From an uncultured Clostridia bacterium (GTDB taxonomy: Bacteria > Bacillota > Clostridia > Christensenellales > UBA3700): a DNA stretch of 64,000 bases. The first letter of the stretch is position 1. Each line of letters opens with the position of its first letter. Made by a program: the position numbers and the translations under genes. Location: NCBI GenBank assembly GCA_947246685.1, contig CAMXSN010000002.1, positions 85,485-149,484 of the forward strand. Direction: 5' to 3'. The notes under the pieces were generated by a model that ran no database searches, was not told the DNA's origin, and saw only the letters and a program-made list of their open reading frames with translations. This document shows positions 51,622 through 60,865 of this stretch, in pieces.

Positions 51622-52713
51622 ATGAAACTCGGAGTGGTAGGGCTTCCCAACGTGGGAAAAAGCACTTTATTCAACGCAATTACGCAAGCCGGCGCAGAGA
51701 GCGCCAATTATCCTTTTTGCACGATAGAGCCTAACGTAGGCGTCGTAGCCGTGCCGGACGAAAGACTAGATTTGCTTGCAAAACTCTACAACAGCAAGAA
51801 AGTTACGCCGACCGTCTTGGAATTCGTCGATATAGCGGGTCTTGTCAAAGGCGCGTCAAAAGGCGAGGGATTGGGCAATAAATTTCTTTCTCACATAAGA
51901 GAAGTCGACGCGATCGTACACGTCGTAAGATGTTTTGCCGACAGCAATATTACTCACGTCGACGGTAGCGTCAATCCATTGAGAGATATCGAGACGATCG
52001 AATTCGAACTTATTTTTGCCGATATGGAAAGCGTGCAAAAGAGAGCCAACAGAGCGCGTACTTCGGCAAAGGGCGGCGACAAAAAATATATTGTCGAGGC
52101 CGAACTTATGGATAGGATATACGCCGAGTTGGAGAGCGGCAAGCCGGCAAGGCTCATCGATATGACCGATGACGAAAAGGAGATAGCGAGAGATCTGTTT
52201 CTGCTTACGGCAAAACCCGTTATATATGCAGCCAACGTCAGCGAGGACGACGTAGCTTCTAACGGCAATGATTTCGTCAAAGCGGTAGAAGATTACGCGG
52301 GCAAACAGGGGGCGAAGACGGTCGTTATCTGCGCAAAGCTCGAAGAGGAACTTGCGTCTATGGATGACGAAGACAGAGAGTTGTTTAGGGCAGAATACGG
52401 AATAGAGAAAAGCGGTCTGGACAAATTGGTATCCGCGTGCTATGATTTACTCGGTTTGATAAGTTATCTCACCGCGGGCGAGAAAGAGACCAGGGCGTGG
52501 ACGATAACTAAAGGTACCAAAGCTCCTCAGGCGGCAGGCAAGATACATAGCGATTTCGAGAGAGGGTTTATCCGCGCCGAAATAGTTGATTGGAAGGTGC
52601 TGTTGGAGTGCGGTTCTTACGTCGCGGCAAAAGAAAAAGGCAAAGTGAGAAGCGAAGGAAAAGAATACGTAATCAAAGACGGTGACGTAGTGTTGTTCCG
52701 CTTTAACGTATAA
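51622..52713 (+). CDS. ychF: Redox-regulated ATPase YchF
   Basis: 363-aa Obg-family P-loop protein that prefers ATP. G1 [13 protein letters not shown] at the start, G3 [16 protein letters not shown], and a C-terminal TGS domain ([19 protein letters not shown]). The ATG at 51622 is preferred to GTG 51616 because GAGG lies 5 nt before it. Confidence 0.96.
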   Translation: MKLGVVGLPNVGKSTLFNAITQAGAESANYPFCTIEPNVGVVAVPDERLDLLAKLYNSKKVTPTVLEFVDIAGLVKGASKGEGLGNKFLSHIREVDAIVHVVRCFADSNITHVDGSVNPLRDIETIEFELIFADMESVQKRANRARTSAKGGDKKYIVEAELMDRIYAELESGKPARLIDMTDDEKEIARDLFLLTAKPVIYAANVSEDDVASNGNDFVKAVEDYAGKQGAKTVVICAKLEEELASMDDEDRELFRAEYGIEKSGLDKLVSACYDLLGLISYLTAGEKETRAWTITKGTKAPQAAGKIHSDFERGFIRAEIVDWKVLLECGSYVAAKEKGKVRSEGKEYVIKDGDVVLFRFNV

Positions 52714-52746
52714 GACAGATTTGGACGGCTTAGGAAAAGCGATATT

Positions 52747-54435
52747 ATGGATTATAGAAAGATCATCATTGACAGCATTCAATCGAATTTATATGACAAG
52801 CAGGTTTTGTCGGAGCTAATTGCCGCGCCCAAGGACGCGGGAATGGGCGATTTTTGCATACCGTGTTTCAAATTGGCGAAGGAGATGAGAAAGTCTCCCG
52901 CGGTAATAGCCGAGGAATTGGCGTCGGCGGTAAAGACGGGCGGCATTCTCGAAGAAGTCAAGGCGGTAGCAGGATTTGTCAATTTCAGATTTGACAAGGC
53001 TCGCTTTGCTCAGCAAGTGTTGAACGACGCAATACAAGCAGGAGAGAATTACGGCAAGAACGACGAAGGCAAAGGCAAGACTGTCTGTATTGACTATTCG
53101 TCGGTAAATATTGCAAAGCCTTTTCACATGGGGCATCTACTCAACACGGCGCTCGGCGGAGCAATATATCGCATTTATAAGGCTTTGGGATACGAAGTCG
53201 TGGGCATAAATCATCTCGGCGATTGGGGCACGCAGTTCGGCAAACTTATCGTGGCTTATAAGCGTTGGGGCGACAGGGAAGATATCGAAAAAAGAGGAGT
53301 AAGAGGTCTTGTAGATATTTATGTGAAATTTCATAAAGAAGAAGAGACCTGCCCCGAGCTTTCCGACGAGGCAAGAAGTTGGTTCAAAGCTATAGAAGAC
53401 GGCAACGAAGAGGCGTTGGAACTGTTTGAATATTTTAAGAGGATAACGCTCAAAGAGGTTTCTCGTATCTATGACAGACTGCATATAAGTTTCGACAGTT
53501 ATGCGGGAGAATCTTTCTACAACGACAAAATGCAGCCCGTGCTTGACGAGCTGAGCGATAAAGGACTTTTGGAGACGAGCAACGGAGCTAAGGTTGTCAA
53601 ATTCCAAGATGATACTATGCCGCCTTGTCTGTTGCAGAGATCGGACGGGGCGACTTTGTATGCCACGAGGGATATGGCGGCGGCGTTTTACAGAAAAAAG
53701 ACATACGATTTCGATAAATGTCTGTACGTTGTGGCGTATCAGCAGAATTTGCATTTTCAACAGATATTCAAAGTGTTGGAGATGATGGGCTGTCAGTGGC
53801 ACAAAGATATGATACACGTTGCGCACGGCATGGTGTCATTGGAAAGCGGTTCGATGTCTACGCGCGGCGGCAACGTTGTGTTTTTGGAAGACGTGCTCAA
53901 TACCGCCGTTGCCAAAGCCAAAGCCGTAATAGAAGAAAAAAATCCCATGCTCGAAGGTAAAGAACTCATTGCCGAGCAGGTCGGCGTGGGCGCTGTGCTT
54001 TTCGGCGTGTTATACAACAGCAGAATCAAAGATATGGTATTTTCCTTTGATAAAGTACTCAATTTTGAAGGAGAAACGGGGCCGTACGTTCAATACACTT
54101 ACGCAAGGTGCAACAGTCTGTTTGAAAAGTGCGGCGATATAGGCGAAGAAATAGATTATTCGGGACTTGATAACGAAGAGTGCAGAGCAATAGTTGGATT
54201 GATCGAGAAATATCCCGAGATCATCAAAGAGAGCGCCAAAAAATACGAGCCGAGCGTGGTTACCCGATACGTCGTCGATTTGTCGCAGGCGTTCAATAAG
54301 TTTTATTTCGAGCATAAGGTCAAAGGAGAAGCCGAAGGTATTAAGAATGCAAGATTGCTCCTTACCAAGGCGACGGGACAGGTCGTGGCAAGCGCCTTGT
54401 CTTTGCTGGGAATAGAGACTCCGCAGAAGATGTAA
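52747..54435 (+). CDS. argS: Arginyl-tRNA synthetase
   Basis: 562-aa class I enzyme. HIGH-like PFHMGHLLNTALGG near residue 122; the KMSKS-like MSTRGGN near 378; the C-terminal DALR anticodon domain starts with YVQYTYARCNSL. Begins 33 nt after ychF, without a strong ribosome site. Confidence 0.97.
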   Translation: MDYRKIIIDSIQSNLYDKQVLSELIAAPKDAGMGDFCIPCFKLAKEMRKSPAVIAEELASAVKTGGILEEVKAVAGFVNFRFDKARFAQQVLNDAIQAGENYGKNDEGKGKTVCIDYSSVNIAKPFHMGHLLNTALGGAIYRIYKALGYEVVGINHLGDWGTQFGKLIVAYKRWGDREDIEKRGVRGLVDIYVKFHKEEETCPELSDEARSWFKAIEDGNEEALELFEYFKRITLKEVSRIYDRLHISFDSYAGESFYNDKMQPVLDELSDKGLLETSNGAKVVKFQDDTMPPCLLQRSDGATLYATRDMAAAFYRKKTYDFDKCLYVVAYQQNLHFQQIFKVLEMMGCQWHKDMIHVAHGMVSLESGSMSTRGGNVVFLEDVLNTAVAKAKAVIEEKNPMLEGKELIAEQVGVGAVLFGVLYNSRIKDMVFSFDKVLNFEGETGPYVQYTYARCNSLFEKCGDIGEEIDYSGLDNEECRAIVGLIEKYPEIIKESAKKYEPSVVTRYVVDLSQAFNKFYFEHKVKGEAEGIKNARLLLTKATGQVVASALSLLGIETPQKM

Positions 54436-54459
54436 ATTTATAAAGACATATATAAATAA

Positions 54460-54492
54460 GGCGGCGCGTTCGGTTAATCGAACGCGCCGTTT
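54460..54492. terminator. Terminator between argS and the YhhN-like gene
   Basis: CGGCGCGTTCG/CGAACGCGCCG, 11 bp, followed by TTTGCCG on the plus strand. Confidence 0.75.
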
Positions 54493-54534
54493 GCCGTTAT
54501 TTTGCATATCGATATCGTAATGATAGCTCTATTT

Positions 54535-55245
54535 TTATCCTATAAAATATATTGACATTGCAAATAGGCATTGTGCCGCATAATAGCTCAATATTATATA
54601 GTAATCATGGTCTTTGTGAAGTTTTGCTTTCGGCGCAAACCATGACAATCCGAGAACCGTGTCCGACGATATGAACAGCACCGTTGCAATCAGCACGACT
54701 ATAGTAAACGCCGTCGCTCCGTTGAGAACTATCAGATTAATAGACGACATAAGCAGTACGCCCAAAGCGCAATAATATATGGTAAGCATTACGTTTTGGA
54801 TAAAAGTTGTAGTAAGAACCTTTTTTGCCGCGAGAATTACGTATACTATAGGCAGAATTGCCACAATCGGCAGGAGATAGAGTTTGATAGGTTGCAACGT
54901 CAGGAAGTTGAACATATAGCATATATGTCCCAGGAAGAAGAAAATAATTCCTACGGTCTGTATCATATTTTTTCTTTGCGGATTTTGTTTGACGTCGTAT
55001 AGGCAGAGAAAAATATCTCCCAGCATGCCGAGAATCAGTCCGACGATTATCGCCAAACCGTAACGCATATCCTCGGCGGCAGGTTGAGAAAGATAGAATG
55101 CGAATATTCCGATGCAAACAAACGTCATCGAGCCGCAGGTTTTTGCCACTAATTCGAAATCAAAAATTTCCTTTGAATGTGAATAGGCTTTTACAACGCC
55201 CAAAATCAAACATATTGCCGCCAAAACATATAATATAGCTTCCAT
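54535..55245 (-). CDS. YhhN-family membrane protein
   Basis: 236 aa from the ATG at 55245; the track's start at 55284 lies upstream of the -35. Seven or eight membrane helices. LGMLGDIFLCLYD and the later FISSDTVLGLSWF carry the two Asp of the family that includes lysoplasmalogenase TMEM86. FFFLGHICYMFNF is also typical. Possibly acts on ether lipids. Leaderless start predicted. Confidence 0.8.
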   Translation of the reverse strand: MEAILYVLAAICLILGVVKAYSHSKEIFDFELVAKTCGSMTFVCIGIFAFYLSQPAAEDMRYGLAIIVGLILGMLGDIFLCLYDVKQNPQRKNMIQTVGIIFFFLGHICYMFNFLTLQPIKLYLLPIVAILPIVYVILAAKKVLTTTFIQNVMLTIYYCALGVLLMSSINLIVLNGATAFTIVVLIATVLFISSDTVLGLSWFAPKAKLHKDHDYYIILSYYAAQCLFAMSIYFIG

Positions 55246-55251
55246 ATTTAT

Positions 55252-55281
55252 ATTAAACCACGAATGCGTGCGTAAAGTCAA
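55252..55281 (-). promoter_or_regulatory. Promoter, predicted leaderless
   Basis: Minus strand TTGACT (55276-55281), 18 nt, TTTAAT (55252-55257) with TGn, then ATAAAT and the ATG at 55245. Confidence 0.65.
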
Positions 55282-55310
55282 CATTAAATAATAAACAGCC
55301 GTATATTTGC

Positions 55311-55339
55311 CAAGAAAAATCCCCGCCAGATGCGGGGAT
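55311..55339 (-). terminator. Terminator of the symporter-phosphatase unit
   Basis: Minus strand ATCCCCGC-ATCTG-GCGGGGAT followed by TTTTCTT. Confidence 0.9.
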
Positions 55340-55345
55340 CACTTA

Positions 55346-56665
55346 TTATTTCTTTTTGGAAGAACTAGCGCTCTTGGTTGTCTTCTTATTTGCAGTTGAG
55401 CTTTTTCCTGTTGAAGCGGATTTTTTAGCAGGTGATTTAGAAGCCGCGGTCTTTTTTGCCGCCGTTGTTTTCTTAGCCGCGCTTGCAGTCTTTTTCGACG
55501 AAGTTTTTTTATCTTTTGCGTTTGTCTTTTTTGCCGCGGACTTGGTCGACTTAGTATTCTTGGATTTTGAATTGGCAGTCTTTTTGGACGAGGAATTTTT
55601 GCCTTTTTTAGCGGCTTTTTCCTTTTCTTTTTTGGCGTTTTCTTTGGCTTTTAGTTTAGCCTCTTTGCGTTCTTCCTTCAGAGCTTCTTTCTCTTGGTGC
55701 CGCAATTCGCGGGCAGAGAGGCGAACTTCGCTTTCCGACTCTTCTTTCGCCTTGGATTTTGCTTCCTTTTTAGCGTCTTTTTCTGCTTTGCGTTGTTCGC
55801 GTTTGGTCAAATCCGCATTGTCGTTGTTTTCCTCTTCGGGAGACGGCGGCTTGGGCTTGCCGGTGCGGGCAAGCACTCCGTACAGATGTTTGATATTCAT
55901 ATCGACGGGTATATTTTTGCCGTGCTGTCCGAGCAGATACCATTCTCTGTGAGTGCCGTGGTCCGTAGCGAATCCAAGCAGAGTATTGTGACATCTCCAT
56001 GATTCCTCAACTTGCTTTCCAATCAGCTCGAAAGACGACGCATAGTGGTCGAGAGCTTTTTGAGCGGCATAGGAATTGGGGTGCGAGCGGTGCATAACGT
56101 CGTCGAATTCCTGATTATATACGCATATAAAATCATGCTTGTCCTGTTTGATCAATTCCAGCGTTCTCGCAACGACCGAGCTGTCGTATTCTTCAAGATA
56201 GTAATCCATGTCGCGTCTGTTAAATATTTTGGACATACTTGATTCTTTGACCGCGACGATGCAAGGCTTTTTGCCGGCTCGGATCATTGCGTCGAATATG
56301 CTGTCTATCTTAATCACGGGCTTTTTATATTTGACGATTCCGTGTACTTCCGGACTTGCGCCCGTATACATACTTCCGAAACAAACTGGCGTTTTCGGCG
56401 GATTGACGGAAAGCAACTCGATTTCAAAAGGCGCGTATTTGCGCACTGGCTCGAATTTGTCATAATATTTATCGTAAGTCCATTGACCTATCGCGTCGGG
56501 ATTGAACATTATTATACGGTCGATCTTTTCCGCACCCGTACTTGCCATTATATATCCGTAAAGTTCGTCTATAACGCCTTCGTTCAGCGCAGGCGGATCA
56601 ACGCCCATCGTCTTGCAGAGCGTTGCGGCAATACGGGTTATTTTAGTCGAATTGAAATCCATCAT
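55346..56665 (-). CDS. Alkaline-phosphatase-fold protein with H1-like tail
   Basis: 439 aa. Residues ~1-275 look like the alkaline phosphatase/phosphodiesterase superfamily: IIMFNPDAIG for the first metal site, NPPKTPVCFGSMYTG with the likely Thr/Ser nucleophile, HGIVKYKKP, a DDVMHRSHP segment and ATDHGTHR. Residues ~285-439 are Lys/Ala/Ser/Thr-rich with KK-T-A/S repeats, like histone H1 or other nucleic-acid-binding tails. No signal peptide. The ATG overlaps the symporter stop (TAATG), so the two are coupled. Confidence 0.7.
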   Translation of the reverse strand: MMDFNSTKITRIAATLCKTMGVDPPALNEGVIDELYGYIMASTGAEKIDRIIMFNPDAIGQWTYDKYYDKFEPVRKYAPFEIELLSVNPPKTPVCFGSMYTGASPEVHGIVKYKKPVIKIDSIFDAMIRAGKKPCIVAVKESSMSKIFNRRDMDYYLEEYDSSVVARTLELIKQDKHDFICVYNQEFDDVMHRSHPNSYAAQKALDHYASSFELIGKQVEESWRCHNTLLGFATDHGTHREWYLLGQHGKNIPVDMNIKHLYGVLARTGKPKPPSPEEENNDNADLTKREQRKAEKDAKKEAKSKAKEESESEVRLSARELRHQEKEALKEERKEAKLKAKENAKKEKEKAAKKGKNSSSKKTANSKSKNTKSTKSAAKKTNAKDKKTSSKKTASAAKKTTAAKKTAASKSPAKKSASTGKSSTANKKTTKSASSSKKK

Positions 56666-58275
56666 TATCCCAGTTCCTCCAACAAGGCCGTTCTTTCGGC
56701 TTGTTCCTCTTCCGTGAGCGTGTCGTTTTCTCCGGCGCGCTGTTTTTCAAGGTAATATTTTATTCTCGTCAGCTTTTGGTCGTTGACTTTATATTTAAGA
56801 GACGCCCATATCGCAAGGCTAATCAGCACCAATACGGCAACGGCGAACAGTATGCGAATAGACAGAGTGACTTTCTGCGGGAATTCAAGCAGCAATCCGC
56901 TTGTATCTATTACTTCGTTGTTTTTTTCTGCCGCCGCGATGAGAGCTTTGTTTTTGATTATTTCGCTGTTATATCCGCTGTATCCTACGCAAGCAAGCAC
57001 GATAAGCACTATGCTTTGCGCTATGGCAGTGCCGATTTTTCTCGTAAAGGTCATCAATCCGCTGTAGCTGCCCGTATCTTTGACGCCCGTCTTGAGTTCC
57101 GCGACGTCCTGGGTGTCTGCGAATATCAGCCACGGCATCATTTGCGCTCCGCCGAATCCCGTGCCCATTATCACAGCGCACACAATCAGCAACCAACTTA
57201 TATCGGTGTTGGTCGTATTGGGGAATATCGCCAGTCCGAGCGCGCCGATTATATAGCAGGGCAGTCCCCACCTGAAAGCGAACTGCTTGCCTTTTGTGTT
57301 TTTGAGTTTCATATTGAGCGGATACGTCACCGCCGCCATCACCATCATAGGCGCTACGATAAACAGCGAACTCATTTTCATTCCGAATATAGAGATTTTC
57401 GGTACGACTGCCGTCACGTAATAAAGCACCAATGCGGATATGAAATCATAGCATCCGAACGCCGTAATATACATTATCAGATGATATCTGTAAGATTTGT
57501 TTTTCAGAGGGACGGCATAGCTTTTGAAAGAGAATTTGCTTTTTTTGCTTTTATCGTATGGGATACGTTCTTTGCTGAAAATGCCTGCAAGACAAGTTGC
57601 CGCGCCGAAAATTATTCCGCAAGTCACCGCCACTATAAGGAAAAAGCCTGTTTCGTCTATCACGCCGTAAGCAGATTTGGTATTGCTGATATAAGCGGAA
57701 TATGCCTCTGTTGCGGCGGCAGGTATCATATAGAATGCGCCCGACGCCAATATCGAAAAGATCAGTTTGACGGAATTGGCTTTGTTGCGTTCTTTGAAGT
57801 CGCTCGATATTTCCGCGCTCAACGACGCGTACGGCACTTGCGAAATCGTATTGACCGTGCACAGCAGGAAATATCCGACGCAGGCATAGACTATACGCAA
57901 TGCGGAATTGTTAATGTTTCTTGCCCAAGGCATAAACATAATTGCAAATGCGACGGGTACCAAAGCTCCGCCGATGATAATCCACGGTCTGCGTCTGCCT
58001 AGTTTCGTACGTGTGTTGTCGGATATCACTCCCATCAGAGGATCGGAAATCGCGTCCCAGACTTTGGACACGACGATAATTATCGCGGCATAAAGTTCTG
58101 CATTCGGGATGCCTACGAGAATAAGATTAGTCAGGAAAAATGTCAGCACGACGCCGAGCAGAGCGGCATAGCCTCCGCCGTATATTTCTCCGCTGCCGTA
58201 TGCAAATCTTTCCCATCTCGTCATAGGCGGGATAGCATTTATTTGTTCAGCGCCGTTTTCTTTAATCTCACTCAT
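56665..58275 (-). CDS. GPH-family sugar:cation symporter
   Basis: 536 aa from the ATG at 58275 (the track's upstream extension crosses the promoter). Twelve membrane helices. RWERFAYGSGEIYGG and the helix 2-3 loop DPLMGVISDNTRTKLGRRRPWIIIG are characteristic of the MelB/GPH (glycoside-pentoside-hexuronide) family. The substrate is unknown. Only a weak GAGTGTG site is seen. First gene of a two-gene unit with the phosphatase-like protein. Confidence 0.92.
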   Translation of the reverse strand: MSEIKENGAEQINAIPPMTRWERFAYGSGEIYGGGYAALLGVVLTFFLTNLILVGIPNAELYAAIIIVVSKVWDAISDPLMGVISDNTRTKLGRRRPWIIIGGALVPVAFAIMFMPWARNINNSALRIVYACVGYFLLCTVNTISQVPYASLSAEISSDFKERNKANSVKLIFSILASGAFYMIPAAATEAYSAYISNTKSAYGVIDETGFFLIVAVTCGIIFGAATCLAGIFSKERIPYDKSKKSKFSFKSYAVPLKNKSYRYHLIMYITAFGCYDFISALVLYYVTAVVPKISIFGMKMSSLFIVAPMMVMAAVTYPLNMKLKNTKGKQFAFRWGLPCYIIGALGLAIFPNTTNTDISWLLIVCAVIMGTGFGGAQMMPWLIFADTQDVAELKTGVKDTGSYSGLMTFTRKIGTAIAQSIVLIVLACVGYSGYNSEIIKNKALIAAAEKNNEVIDTSGLLLEFPQKVTLSIRILFAVAVLVLISLAIWASLKYKVNDQKLTRIKYYLEKQRAGENDTLTEEEQAERTALLEELG

Positions 58276-58305
58276 ATTCACACTCTTATAATATATTATA
58301 TTTTT

Positions 58306-58335
58306 ATTATATAGGCATTGCGGAGCGAATGTCAA
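58306..58335 (-). promoter_or_regulatory. Symporter promoter
   Basis: Minus strand TTGACA (58330-58335), 18 nt, TATAAT (58306-58311). Confidence 0.85.
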
Positions 58336-58422
58336 TACCCATTGCAAAATATAACTTTGATAATCGGTCAAATCGTCGTTTAAGAGATTTTTTTGTTAAT
58401 ACAAACGCCGTATTCGTTAAGA

Positions 58423-58452
58423 TTGACACGTTCGCATTGCGCGTAGTAAAAT
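58423..58452 (+). promoter_or_regulatory. luxS promoter
   Basis: TTGACA (58423-58428), 18 nt, TAAAAT (58447-58452). Divergent from the symporter promoter within a 227-nt gap. Confidence 0.75.
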
Positions 58453-58502
58453 AAATGAGATATTTTTCCGCGCCGAAAAGCGGTAGTTCAAGGAGGTAAA
58501 CA

Positions 58503-58925
58503 ATGGACAATATCAAATCGTTTGAGCTCGATCACGACGCTATGTCGCCGGGGTTTTACTGTCTCGGAGAAGCCAACGGAGTATACACTTACGACATGCG
58601 ATTCAAGTATCCGAATAAAGGAGATTATATTTCATATGCGGCGCTGCATTCCATAGAGCATTTGTTTGCAGTCGTGATACGCAACAGCGATATCAAAAAC
58701 AAGGTCGTCTATTTCGGTCCCATGGGATGCAGGACAGGTTGTTATCTGTTGCTTTTCGGCATAGAGGAGATCGAAGCAAAGAAAGTTGTCGTCGAATGCC
58801 TTAAAAAATGTCTCGAGCTCGACTACGTGCCGGGCACAAAACCCAAAGAATGCGGCAATTATCTCGAGCACGACCTTATCGAAGCGCAGCAGGAAATCGC
58901 CCGTTATCTTCAGGTGTTGGAATAG
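58503..58925 (+). CDS. luxS: S-ribosylhomocysteine lyase
   Basis: 140-aa iron enzyme splitting S-ribosylhomocysteine into homocysteine and the AI-2 precursor DPD. The metal motif HSIEH, GPMGCRTGCYL with the catalytic Cys, and KECGNY with the third ligand are present. Short form compared with ~155 aa in Bacillus. AAGGAGG precedes the ATG. Confidence 0.95.
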   Translation: MDNIKSFELDHDAMSPGFYCLGEANGVYTYDMRFKYPNKGDYISYAALHSIEHLFAVVIRNSDIKNKVVYFGPMGCRTGCYLLLFGIEEIEAKKVVVECLKKCLELDYVPGTKPKECGNYLEHDLIEAQQEIARYLQVLE

Positions 58926-58961
58926 TCGCTTAGCAAAATTTCTGTCAACAAAAGGTGTACT

Positions 58962-59639
58962 ATGGATTTTGCATTGTCTAATTACAGAGTCGATCGCAGA
59001 AAGCTTTTGGATTACGGATTCAAAGAATGCGTCGGCGGATATGTCTTATATATAGAATTAATGAACGGAGAATTTACGCTTCGGTGTTTTTTCGACGGTA
59101 ACAAACTGGCGACCAAATTGTTAGAGAGCGACGGAGAGGAATACGTACTGTTCAACGTTTCCGACGGCGTGGGAGAATTCGTAGGAGAATTGAGAGCGGC
59201 TGCCGAGGAGAAAATCAAAGATATTAAGGAAAAGTGTTTTGAATTCGTCGACGTTAAGGAAAAAGTATTGGCGTACGTTCTCGACAGATACGGCACCGTC
59301 CCCGAATATCCTTGGGCGGACGAAGCAGCGTATGCCGACGCTTGCACGCTAAAAAACGGCAGAGGGAAATGGTACGGCATTATCATGACGGTGCCGTGTG
59401 AAAAATTGGGACTTAAGTCAGGCGGTAATCTCGACGTGCTCAACGTCAAAAATTCGCCTTCGAAGGTGCAAGAGCTTATAGACGGCAAGAACGTGTTTGC
59501 CGCGTATCATATGAACAAAACACATTGGCTCAGCGTGGTATTGGATGCTAATATCCCGTTTGAAAAAGTATCGGAACTTATAGATGAAAGTTTTGCATTG
59601 GCGGGCGCGATTAAAAGCAGAGGAAGAAAAAATGATTGA
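58962..59639 (+). CDS. MmcQ/YjbR-family protein with extra N-terminal domain
   Basis: 225 aa. The C-terminal ~120 residues (VPEYPWADEAAYADACTLKNG ... HWLSVVLDANIPFEKVSELID) are the MmcQ/YjbR DNA-binding-like domain. The N-terminal ~95 residues (MDFALSNYRVDRRKLLDYGF) form a second domain I do not recognise. No strong ribosome site. The end overlaps the next gene by 8 nt. Confidence 0.85.
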   Translation: MDFALSNYRVDRRKLLDYGFKECVGGYVLYIELMNGEFTLRCFFDGNKLATKLLESDGEEYVLFNVSDGVGEFVGELRAAAEEKIKDIKEKCFEFVDVKEKVLAYVLDRYGTVPEYPWADEAAYADACTLKNGRGKWYGIIMTVPCEKLGLKSGGNLDVLNVKNSPSKVQELIDGKNVFAAYHMNKTHWLSVVLDANIPFEKVSELIDESFALAGAIKSRGRKND

Positions 59640-60666
59640 TAGTTACGACGTATTGGTTATCGGCGGAGGTCCGGCAGGCGCGACTGCCGCGAAGACGCTT
59701 GCGGATAGACGCGTCAAAGTTATGTTGGCGGAGAAATGCAAACTGCCCAGATATAAATCGTGTTCGGGAATGTTGATCAAAAAGACTTTGGAATTAACTC
59801 AACTTTATTTTGGCTCTTCGGTTCCGATTGAAGTCGCTTGCGCTCCTTCACAAAACAAAGGCATGGTATTTACCGACGATAATGGCAAAGAGTACGTGTT
59901 TGCTCAAGACGGTCTCAACGTCTGGCGAAGCACATTTGATAATTGGCTGCTGCAACAAGCAAAGCAAAGCGGCGCGCAAATTTGCGACGGGACTTTCGCG
60001 ACGAACGTCGACGATATGGGAGATTGCGTGTCTGTAACGTTGAATGGACGGAAGAGCGGAACGTTTAAGTTTAGATACGTATTGGATTGCGAAGGCGCAG
60101 TAGGCGCCGTCAAGCGGAAATTATTGGGCAAATCTAATAGGAGCGTATATACGTATCAGACGTTTAATACGGGTTCGATTGATCTGGATCACGGTTTTTT
60201 CTACGCGTATCTCCAACCGGAACTTTCTCAGTACGACGCTTGGTTTAACGTCAAAGACTCAATGCTTGTTTTGGGAGTAGCAGTCGAAGATCCCGCGACG
60301 AGGGAATTATACTATCGAAGATTTATATCTTATATGCAAGAAAAACACCATCTCAAGATAGATCGCGAGATAAAGACGGACAAGTGGATTATGCCGCGCG
60401 TCGAGATAGGATGTCCGATCGAATACGGAGAGGGCAGAGTGTTTTTTGCAGGCGAGATAGCGGGATTTCTCAATCCTATGGGAGAAGGTATTTCAGCCGC
60501 TATGGAAAGCGGATATTGCTTAGCCTCCGCCGTGGCAGACAATTTTTTCTGCGCAGACGCGATACTTGATCAATACCGAAAGAGCTGCGCTTCTCTGAGA
60601 GATTACGTTAGACGTCAATGGAGTTTTACGGGGCGTCTGTCAGGTACCTTCAAGGACTACGTATGA
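59632..60666 (+). CDS. FAD-dependent oxidoreductase, geranylgeranyl-reductase type
   Basis: 344 aa from ATG 59632, chosen for the AGAGGAAG upstream. The Rossmann motif is VLVIGGGPAGATAAKTLA; SCSGMLIKK and the second FAD motif GRVFFAGEIAGFLNPMGEGIS follow. The family reduces isoprenoid double bonds or oxidises aromatic substrates; the substrate cannot be read from the sequence. Coupled to the MmcQ/YjbR gene by overlap. Confidence 0.87.
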   Translation: MIDSYDVLVIGGGPAGATAAKTLADRRVKVMLAEKCKLPRYKSCSGMLIKKTLELTQLYFGSSVPIEVACAPSQNKGMVFTDDNGKEYVFAQDGLNVWRSTFDNWLLQQAKQSGAQICDGTFATNVDDMGDCVSVTLNGRKSGTFKFRYVLDCEGAVGAVKRKLLGKSNRSVYTYQTFNTGSIDLDHGFFYAYLQPELSQYDAWFNVKDSMLVLGVAVEDPATRELYYRRFISYMQEKHHLKIDREIKTDKWIMPRVEIGCPIEYGEGRVFFAGEIAGFLNPMGEGISAAMESGYCLASAVADNFFCADAILDQYRKSCASLRDYVRRQWSFTGRLSGTFKDYV

Positions 60667-60781
60667 TTGCATTGTTAAGGTTTTGACGGGAATCGACGGG
60701 ATCGGGACTGCGGTTTTCAGCAAAAATATACTTTTGAGACGCCGATAGGCATAGCTTTGCGGCGATTGTTATTTTTTGATA

Positions 60782-60811
60782 TTGACAAATCGAATATTTG
60801 CGGATTAGGAT
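60782..60811 (+). promoter_or_regulatory. Possible aldehyde dehydrogenase promoter
   Basis: TTGACA, 18 nt, TAGGAT; TATTAT lies just downstream of it. Confidence 0.45.
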
Positions 60812-60865
60812 ATTATTATTGATTAAAGGCGCTTGGCGCCGCAAAACAATTGAGAAGAGGCGAAT

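Noticed and set aside
56701-58002. 433-aa ORF on the plus strand
   Set aside because: Antisense to the GPH symporter. Composition (many Arg, His, Tyr) and the lack of start signals mark it as a shadow.
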